The position numbers and the translations under genes are program-made. This document shows positions 7,102-12,136 of a stretch of 12,136 nt of DNA, piece by piece (within the stretch, counting starts at the first letter, position 1; each line of letters begins with the position of its first letter). Origin of the DNA: CAYFPX01 sp964501915 (lineage in GTDB: Bacteria; Myxococcota_A; UBA796; CAJQPC01); the NCBI GenBank assembly GCA_964501915.1, contig CAZCVP010000230.1:1-12136 (forward strand), written 5' to 3'. The notes beneath the pieces were generated by a model. That model was given only the letters and a program-made list of their open reading frames with translations. It did no database searches and had not been told where the DNA came from.

Positions 7102-7521
7102 TCAGCCCTGGCTGCAGCTCACCCAGACCTCGACCGCACAGTTCGCGAAGACCCCCTTCAGCTCCGGCTTCTCGGCACAGGACCAACCGCGCCAGTCCGC
7201 CCGGGTCCGCAGGGGACAGTTCACGGGCGGCGGCTCGGGGCACCTGGTGTCGCCCACGGCCTCGTAGGCCTTCTTGACGGCGGCCTTGCAGACCGGGTTG
7301 CCTCCTCCGTCGATGGCGAAGGGGTCACAGCTCTCGACCATGCTCGCGTGGGACGTCCGGATCACGTACTCCTCCTCGCAGGCCAGCGAGGTGGGCACCG
7401 GTTCCACGACCGGGTCGAGGGTCTTGTAGGCCTGGGTGCCCTTGGTGAACTGCCAGTCCACGCCGACGTCGTTCTTGCCGGAACACCCGGTGAACAGCGC
7501 GGAGAGGAGGAGCCAGGTCAT
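7102..7521 (-). CDS. Cys-rich lipoprotein of unknown function
   Basis: 139 residues from ATG 7521; a GTG one codon upstream (7524) could serve instead. AGGAG at 7535-7531 is spaced 9 bases from the ATG and 6 from the GTG. MTWLLLSALFTGC is a minimal lipoprotein signal with no basic n-region; Cys13 is the predicted lipid anchor. The mature domain holds eight more Cys at residues 48, 65, 78, 94, 102, 115, 128 and 136, an even number consistent with four disulfides in the periplasm. Pro-rich stretches (DPVVEPVP, PEPPPV) separate the parts. I recognise no family. It lies 61 bp upstream of prfC in the same direction and is divergent from the oxidase operon across 136 bp. In-frame extension further upstream is possible but has no signal-peptide character. 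Confidence 0.82.
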   Translation of the reverse strand: MTWLLLSALFTGCSGKNDVGVDWQFTKGTQAYKTLDPVVEPVPTSLACEEEYVIRTSHASMVESCDPFAIDGGGNPVCKAAVKKAYEAVGDTRCPEPPPVNCPLRTRADWRGWSCAEKPELKGVFANCAVEVWVSCSQG

Positions 7522-7524
7522 CAC

Positions 7525-7660
7525 GGTGAACTCCTGCTTCGAATCTACTCCAAGAAGCAGCCGGTCGGCCGTGATCTGGCCCGCGACGCGGCGAGGTGCT
7601 GGCATGCGGCGGCGGGGCTCGGCGGCTACGTGGACAGCCACGCCCTGCGAGGGAGACAGC
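7525..7660. promoter_or_regulatory. Divergent intergenic region with a small inverted repeat
   Basis: 136 bp separate the lipoprotein/prfC transcript from the oxidase operon and must hold both promoters. No clear -35/-10 pair is seen; on the minus strand TAGATT (7547-7542) is the only -10-like element. CGTGG(7629-7633)-ACAG-CCACG(7638-7642) forms a 5-bp hairpin ahead of the oxidase operon's ribosome site. Confidence 0.3.
7531..7535 (-). promoter_or_regulatory. Shine-Dalgarno of the Cys-rich lipoprotein
   Basis: Minus-strand AGGAG. Its spacing fits GTG 7524 slightly better (6 bases) than ATG 7521 (9 bases), so the N-terminal residue remains open between the two. Confidence 0.7.
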
Positions 7661-8113
7661 ATGACCCAACGGCTGACGCTGGCGGTGTGGCGCCTGATGA
7701 TGCCCCTTCCCGAGGGGGTCGCCGTGCCGGAGGACCACGCGCGGCGCTTCCTGGAGGACTTCCTGGCGGTCGCGCCCTGGACCGGTCGCATCGCGCTGCG
7801 GGCCGCGATCTGGCTGATCGTCCTCGCTCCGATCTTCACCGGCTTCTGGCGACCGCTGCACCGCCTCTCGCCAGCCCGGGCAGAGCAGGCCCTCGATCGG
7901 CTGCTCTACAGCGACCTCTACCTGGTGCGGCAGTCCTGCTACCTGGTGCGGCTCCAGGCCTCGATGGCCTACCTCGGTGACCTCCCCACCCAGGTCGCCC
8001 TCGGCTACCGCACCCTGCCCTGGATCCCCCGCGGAGAGCGCACCCCCAGCTACCCGTCCCCGGAGCTGGAAGACGCCGGCATCGCCCCCGAGAAGGGTGG
8101 AGGTGCGGCATGA
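7661..8113 (+). CDS. Small membrane-associated partner of a GMC oxidoreductase
   Basis: 150 residues from ATG 7661, with GGGAG about six bases upstream. One hydrophobic segment at residues 44-62 (IALRAAIWLIVLAPIF) may span or dip into the membrane; the remainder is amphipathic helix (RAEQALDRLLYSDLYLVRQS) and the C-terminus is Pro/Glu-rich. The layout recalls the small subunits encoded next to GMC-type dehydrogenases (gluconate 2-dehydrogenase subunit 3-like), though there is no Tat or Sec signal and the similarity is general. The TGA stop overlaps the ATG of the next gene as ATGA, so the two are translationally coupled and probably made in a fixed ratio. A likely role is membrane attachment, assembly or electron hand-off for the oxidoreductase; this is inference from position. 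Confidence 0.85.
   Translation: MTQRLTLAVWRLMMPLPEGVAVPEDHARRFLEDFLAVAPWTGRIALRAAIWLIVLAPIFTGFWRPLHRLSPARAEQALDRLLYSDLYLVRQSCYLVRLQASMAYLGDLPTQVALGYRTLPWIPRGERTPSYPSPELEDAGIAPEKGGGAA
8099..8103 (+). promoter_or_regulatory. Shine-Dalgarno of the GMC oxidoreductase inside the upstream gene
   Basis: GGAGG six bases before ATG 8110, within the last codons of the small partner gene. It fixes the start and complements the ATGA stop-start coupling. Confidence 0.8.
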
Positions 8114-9630
8114 GCTCCTCCAACCTCCTGGCCGAGCCGGCGGGAGACCTGGTCTTGGATGCGGACTTCGTGGTCGTCGGCTCCGGAGCGGGCGGTGCGA
8201 CCTGTGCCGTGGTCCTGGCCGAGGCCGGCTTCGACGTCCTGGTGCTCGAGGAGGGCATGCACCGCCCGCCCGCGATGCGCGATCTCTCGGTGCCGGTGAC
8301 GATGAAGGAGACCTTCCGGGACTTCGGCTGCCTCGCGGCGGAGGGCAAGGCGCTCACGCCGATCCTCCAGGGCCGCGTGGTCGGAGGCACCACGGCGATC
8401 AACGCCGGCATCATCTGGCGGGTCCCGGAGGCGGTCCACCAGGGCTGGGTGGAGCGGGACCCGGGCCTGGCCGAAGCGCTGCCCTGGGACGTCCTCCAGG
8501 GGCACTACGACGCCATCGAGGAGGACCTCGGCATCACCCGGGTGCATCGACCGACCACGGGGCTCAACAACCTGCTGATGGAGAAGGGCTGCGAGGCCCT
8601 GGGCTACGAGGGCAACGTCATCCTGCGCAACGCCCCCGACTGCCAGGGCGCCGGCGCCTGCCTGACCATGTGTCCCGGCGACAACAAGCTCTCGATGGAC
8701 AGGACGTATCTGCCCCGGGCGATGGAGGCCGGGGCGCGCCTGCTGGCCTGCTGCCGGGTGGAGGGGCTGAAGCGCGTCAGGGACACCTGGCGGGTCAGCG
8801 CCACCCTGCGAGACCCTGTGGAGGGCCAGACCCGCGGCAGCCTGGTCGCGACGGCACGCCGGGGGGTGGTCCTCGCGGCGAGCACCCTCCAGACCCCGGC
8901 CCTGCTGCTCCGCAATCGGCTCGGCAACCGCCGGGTGGGCAAGGGCCTGATGGGCCACCCGGGCACCGGCCTGGTGGCCGAGTACCCCTTCGTGGTGCGG
9001 CAGTGGGACGGCGTGCACCAGGGCTATGAGTGCGTCCAGTTCCGGGACGACGGCTACAAGCTGGAGTCCCTCGGCCTGCCGCCCGAGCTGGCGGCGATCC
9101 GCATGCCGGGCGTGGGGGCCTCCTGGACCCAGGCGCTGGGCCGGCTGGAGAACACCTCCCAGTGGGCCCTGGCCATCAAGGCCGAGGCGCGGGGTCGGGT
9201 GATGCCCCTGGGCAAGGGCGGCGTGAGGGTGAAGTACTGCCCCAACCAGGCCGACGCCGGCAAGTACCAGCGGGGCATGAAGCGGCTCTGCGACATCGCC
9301 TTCGCCGCCGGCGCCACCAAGCTCTACCCGGGCGTGCACGGCGTGCCCAAGGTCATGACCGATCCCAGCCAGACCGCCCTGATCACCGAGAAGCGCCTGC
9401 CGGTCACGGCCTTCTCGTCGCTGATGACCCACCTGATGAGCGCCTGCTCCATGGGCAGCGACGACAAGACCGCGGCCGTGGGGCTGGACTACCAGGTCTA
9501 CGGGGCCCCGGGCATCACGGTCGCGGACTCCGGGCTCTTCCCGTCGAACCTCGGGGTGAACCCGCAGCACACGATCATGGCCTTCGCGCGCCAGGCGGCG
9601 CAGCGGCTGGTCAGCGCACGAACACCATGA
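8110..9630 (+). CDS. GMC-family FAD-dependent oxidoreductase, long-chain alcohol/sterol oxidase-like
   Basis: 506 residues. The FAD-binding Rossmann motif GSGAGG is at 24-29, followed by the acid at the end of strand two (VLVLEEG, 43-49). GRVVGGTTAINAGI is the second GMC signature region. The C-terminal catalytic part reads THLMSACSMG with His441, then VYGAPGITVADSGLFP and GVNPQHTIMAFA with His487, matching the GMC_oxred_C pattern of a catalytic His and a second His/Asn. A Cys cluster C178-x5-C184-x3-C188-P sits where long-chain alcohol oxidases also carry a Cys-rich segment. The enzyme should oxidise an alcohol with FAD; the substrate cannot be read from the sequence. It overlaps the upstream partner by four bases and overlaps the 3' end of the convergent MopE-like gene by 20 bp. 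No signal peptide is seen. Confidence 0.9.
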   Translation: MSSSNLLAEPAGDLVLDADFVVVGSGAGGATCAVVLAEAGFDVLVLEEGMHRPPAMRDLSVPVTMKETFRDFGCLAAEGKALTPILQGRVVGGTTAINAGIIWRVPEAVHQGWVERDPGLAEALPWDVLQGHYDAIEEDLGITRVHRPTTGLNNLLMEKGCEALGYEGNVILRNAPDCQGAGACLTMCPGDNKLSMDRTYLPRAMEAGARLLACCRVEGLKRVRDTWRVSATLRDPVEGQTRGSLVATARRGVVLAASTLQTPALLLRNRLGNRRVGKGLMGHPGTGLVAEYPFVVRQWDGVHQGYECVQFRDDGYKLESLGLPPELAAIRMPGVGASWTQALGRLENTSQWALAIKAEARGRVMPLGKGGVRVKYCPNQADAGKYQRGMKRLCDIAFAAGATKLYPGVHGVPKVMTDPSQTALITEKRLPVTAFSSLMTHLMSACSMGSDDKTAAVGLDYQVYGAPGITVADSGLFPSNLGVNPQHTIMAFARQAAQRLVSARTP

Positions 9631-10284
9631 TGTTGTCGTCGTGCTCGGCCCCTGAGGAGTAGGCGGCCCAGGTCTTCTCGGTGTTCGAGGTGGCGAAGCC
9701 CCGATCACCGGCGGCGCCGAGCCAGGCGTTGTAGACGCAGCAGTAGTGGGGATCGGAGCGGGCGCCGATGCGGGCGTTCTCGGCGGTGACGGCCTCCATC
9801 CAGCCCTCGTTGCCGTCGCTGCAGTTGAGGCCCACCGGCGTGATGGAGCCCTCCGGCATGATGTCCTCGCTGTAGCTGGTGCACTCCGCCGAGCAGGTGT
9901 CGGGGGAGGGTGACATCGCGAAGATGGCGTCCAGGGTGTCGGTGACCGTGACGCCCTCGCAGAGGAAGTAGCCACCGCTGTTCTTGTAGAAGACGTAGAC
10001 GTCGGTGACGTCGATGGAGGACCAGGAGGCGTACTTGGCGCTCACGGAGATGTCGGTGGAGTGGCTGGGCAGGGTCGTCTCGTTGCGCACGCTGTCCGTC
10101 TCCCAGGGCTCGCTCTGCTGGGCGCCGAAGTAGGGGTCGCTCACGTCGTCGACGTGGGCCACCAACGTCCAGCCGCCGCCCTCGCGGGTCAGGTCGCAGA
10201 AGATCTCGAAGGACCCCGAGCCGTCGGGGTCGATCCAGTAGTTGCCGTCCGCGGTGTTGCCGAGGTCCAGGACCTCCTGGCAGT
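9611..10284 (-). other. Fibrinogen-related (intelectin-like) C-terminal domain
   Basis: This domain lies at the end of the MopE-like protein. It shows the family's entry pattern (GxYxIDPDGxxxFxIxCDL, then GGGWTLV) and eight Cys, among them a CSAEC motif and a YCC pair. In animals such domains bind glycans with calcium; bacterial copies are rarer and of uncertain ligand. Confidence 0.75.
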
Positions 10285-12136
10285 CGATGGCTGGGCAGGC
10301 CTCGCCGGTGCCCGTGAGGCCCGAGTCGTCGTCGGCGGAGCCGCTGCAGTCGTTGTCGATGCCGTCGCAGATCTCGCTTCGGCCGGTCCAGGCTTCGGGC
10401 TCGGTGTCGTCGCAGTCCTGGTCGTTGGCGACGTAGCCCGAGGGACCCTCGCAGGCTTCGGTCGAGCTCGCCGGGTCGCCGTAGCTGTCCCCGTCGTCGT
10501 CCAGGTACCAGGTCGTCATCGAGCCGCCCGGCAGGTCGGGGTCGTCGCCGTCGACGGCGCCGTCGCAGTCGTCGTCGTAGCCGTTGCAGGCCTCGGTGGC
10601 GCTGGGGTTGATCGCGCCGTCGAGATCGTCGCAGTCGTCGGCGCTCTCGGCGTAGCCGGAGGGCTGCTCGCAGGCGCTGGCGGTGTAGCTCGAACCCTCG
10701 TCGCCGTGGCCGTCCCCGTCGTAGTCGATGGTCCAGGTGGTCGGATCGCTGACGTCCGGGTCGTCGTCGCCCTCGAGGCCGTCGCAGTCCTCGTCGCCGG
10801 CGGCACAGACCTCGGTGCCGTCGGGGTTCGTGTTGGCGTCGGTGTCGTCACAGTCGCTGCTGTCGGCGACATGGTCGGTCGGCGCCGAGCAACCGGTGGC
10901 CGTGCTGGCGGCGTCCCCGAAGCCGTCGCCGTCGCTGTCGGCGTAGAAGGTGTCCTCGTCGCTGGCGCCGACGTCGACGGAGCCGTCGCAGTCGTTGTCG
11001 AGGCCGTCGCAGACCTCGCTGCCGGAGGGGCTGGCCTCGCTGTGGCCGTCGTCGCAGTCGTCGCTGTTCTCCACGTAGCCGGTGGGAACTTCGCACGAGA
11101 CGTGAGAGTAGGAGGCGTTGCCGTAGCCGTCGCCGTCGAAGTCCAGGTAGGAGGTCGTGGTGCCGGTGACGTCGGGGTCGTCGTCGTCGGTCAGGCCGTC
11201 GCAGTCGTCGTCGACCCCGCTGCACTGCTCGGTCGCGGCGGGGTGGATCGCGGCGTCACCGTCGTCGCAGTCCGTGCCGTCGGACACCGTCCTGGCCGGG
11301 GCCTCGCAGGCCTCTGTCGACAGCGTGGGGTCGCCGTAGCTGTCACCGTCGATGTCGGCGTACCAGGTCGAGGGGTCGCTCACGCTGGAGTCGTCGTCCC
11401 CCTCCAGGCCGTCGCAGTCCTCGTCGCCCTCGGCGCAGAGCTCATCGGCGTCGGGGTGGACGGCGGGATCGGTGTCGTCACAGTCGCTGTCGTCGGCGAT
11501 GTAGCCGCTGGGCGCTTCGCAGTCGGTCGCGCTGGTGTCGGGGTCACCGAAGCCGTCGCCATCGGCGTCGTCGTACCAGGTGTCGGCGTCGGTGGCGCCG
11601 ACGTCGGTGCTGCCGTCGCAGTCGTTGTCCAGGCCGTCGCAGACCTCGGTGCCGACGGGGCTGGCCTCGCTGTGGGCGTCGTCGCAGTCGTCGGGGTTGT
11701 CGGCGTAGCCGGAGGGGGCCTCGCAGGCCTCGGTGGAGTGGTCGGCGGTGCCGTAGCCGTCGCCGTCGTNNNNNNNNNNNCAGGGACCAGGTCGTGGTGC
11801 CCGTGGTGTCCGGGTCGTCGTCTCCTTCGAGGCCGTCGCAGTCCTCGTCGCCCTCGGCGCAGGTCTCGCTGGCCTCGGGGTGGATCGAGGCGTCGCTGTC
11901 GTCGCAGTCGGTGGCGTCGTCCACGGTCCCGCTCGGTGCCTCGCAGCCGGTGCTGGTGGCGTCGGGGTCGCCGAAGCCGTCGCCGTCGGTGTCGGCGTAC
12001 CAGGTGTCCTCGTCGGTGGCGCCGACGTCGGTGCTGCCGTCGCAGTCGTTGTCCAGGACGTCGCAGATCTCGGTGCCGTCGGGGCTGGCGTGACAGTGGG
12101 CGTCGTCGCAGTCGGAGGAGTAAAAGAAGGAGACGC
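9611..12136 (-). CDS. Large secreted MopE-like multi-module calcium-binding protein with fibrinogen/intelectin-like C-terminal domain (N-terminus off right edge, assembly gap inside)
   Basis: The minus strand reads through from the right edge to TGA at 9611 once the N run at 11770-11780 is bridged; the frame is offset across the gap. Nine modules are visible, each with DCDD, a Pro-x-x-x-Glu-x-C stretch, a DxDCDG core and a DxDGDGxGD loop typical of calcium-binding thrombospondin-3/MopE-type repeats, then a C-x-x-P-x-GY turn. Cores begin on the plus coordinate at about 10343, 10562, 10781, 10985, 11198, 11411, 11615, 11835 and 12039, so units are 68-73 residues. From about 10284 to 9611 the last 224 residues form a fibrinogen-like domain: GNYWIDPDGSGSFEIFCDL, GGGWTLVAHVDD, a CC pair, and the end AEHDDNIMVFVR, closer to intelectin ends than to fibrinogen. 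It is probably surface-exposed and adhesive or glycan-binding (inference). Confidence 0.88.
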   Translation of the reverse strand, partial: ASPSFTPPTATTPTVTPAPTAPRSATSWTTTATAAPTSAPPTRTPGTPTPTATASATPTPPAPAARHRAGPWTTPPTATTATPRSTPRPARPAPRATRTATASKETTTRTPRAPRPGPXXXXXDGDGYGTADHSTEACEAPSGYADNPDDCDDAHSEASPVGTEVCDGLDNDCDGSTDVGATDADTWYDDADGDGFGDPDTSATDCEAPSGYIADDSDCDDTDPAVHPDADELCAEGDEDCDGLEGDDDSSVSDPSTWYADIDGDSYGDPTLSTEACEAPARTVSDGTDCDDGDAAIHPAATEQCSGVDDDCDGLTDDDDPDVTGTTTSYLDFDGDGYGNASYSHVSCEVPTGYVENSDDCDDGHSEASPSGSEVCDGLDNDCDGSVDVGASDEDTFYADSDGDGFGDAASTATGCSAPTDHVADSSDCDDTDANTNPDGTEVCAAGDEDCDGLEGDDDPDVSDPTTWTIDYDGDGHGDEGSSYTASACEQPSGYAESADDCDDLDGAINPSATEACNGYDDDCDGAVDGDDPDLPGGSMTTWYLDDDGDSYGDPASSTEACEGPSGYVANDQDCDDTEPEAWTGRSEICDGIDNDCSGSADDDSGLTGTGEACPAIDCQEVLDLGNTADGNYWIDPDGSGSFEIFCDLTREGGGWTLVAHVDDVSDPYFGAQQSEPWETDSVRNETTLPSHSTDISVSAKYASWSSIDVTDVYVFYKNSGGYFLCEGVTVTDTLDAIFAMSPSPDTCSAECTSYSEDIMPEGSITPVGLNCSDGNEGWMEAVTAENARIGARSDPHYCCVYNAWLGAAGDRGFATSNTEKTWAAYSSGAEHDDNIMVFVR
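10320..12125 (-). repeat. MopE-like module array, order A-B-A-B-C-A-B-D-E
   Basis: Core-to-core distances on the DNA are 204 (A to B, three times), 213 (B to C, C to A) and 219 (B to D, D to E). A modules carry DNDCDGS(T/V)DVGA, B modules carry GDEDCDGLEGDD. The A-B pair occurs three times, so the array probably grew by duplication of a two- or three-module block. B to A across the N run measures 220, which becomes 213 if the gap hides four bases. Confidence 0.85.
11770..11780. other. Assembly gap (11 N) inside the module array
   Basis: The frame to the right ends in TTTWSL and the frame to the left resumes with DGDGYG, one frame apart. Comparison with the C module (SYLDFDGDGYG) shows that only Asp plus the first base of a Tyr codon are missing, i.e. 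four bases, or four plus whole modules. Confidence 0.95.

Noticed and set aside
5544..7277. Long plus-strand frame (577 codons) opposite prfC
   Set aside because: Antisense to an intact and unmistakable release factor 3.
8050..9975. 641-codon minus-strand frame opposite the GMC oxidoreductase
   Set aside because: The plus strand encodes all GMC motifs; the antisense product is His/Gly/Leu-rich filler that even runs into the MopE-like gene in the wrong frame.
10320..12125. CRISPR-like or noncoding tandem array
   Set aside because: The periodicity is that of an open protein frame with diverged modules of 204-219 bp, not short identical repeats with unique spacers.

Overview
The window is a very GC-rich stretch of bacterial DNA with dense gene packing. 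Gene content suggests a deltaproteobacterium-like organism, most likely Myxococcota: MopE-type Asp/Cys calcium-repeat surface protein, several small lipoproteins with D/T/S-rich linkers, a kinase-like protein and a TPR-bearing STAND-type protein. This placement rests on gene style only; no rRNA or other marker gene is present.

Layout. (1) 1-1521, minus strand: the first 507 codons of a protein with a kinase-like fold that has lost every catalytic motif, followed by a long Glu/Asp/His/Pro repeat tail that runs off the left edge. (2) A 100-bp divergent intergenic region. (3) 1622-4594, plus: a 990-residue STAND-like protein (N-terminal alpha/beta domain, degenerate P-loop NTPase, winged-helix region, TPR array, basic patch, acidic Pro/Ala/Glu tail). 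(4) 4605-5447: two small divergent lipoproteins. (5) 5448-7524, minus: prfC (release factor 3) preceded by a Cys-rich lipoprotein. (6) 7661-9630, plus: a small membrane-associated protein translationally coupled to a GMC-family FAD oxidoreductase, probably a two-component alcohol/sterol-type oxidase. (7) 9611-12136, minus: the C-terminal part of a large secreted protein made of nine visible MopE-like calcium-binding modules and a fibrinogen/intelectin-like C-terminal domain; the array contains an assembly gap (11770-11780) and runs off the right edge.

How the parts work together. prfC is housekeeping. The GMC pair is an ordinary coupled operon. The most unusual locus is the divergent pair at the left: a pseudokinase with a highly acidic, hexanucleotide-encoded tail facing a STAND-like protein whose Walker A lysine is arginine and whose Walker B acid is absent. 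Both proteins keep the folds of signalling proteins while losing the catalytic residues, which suggests a scaffold or sensing pair rather than active enzymes; this is inference. Genes are packed tightly, with three convergent pairs that meet within 10 bp, abut exactly, or overlap by 20 bp. No RNA gene, CRISPR array, insertion sequence or attachment site was found, and no stretch above 300 bp lacks a gene.
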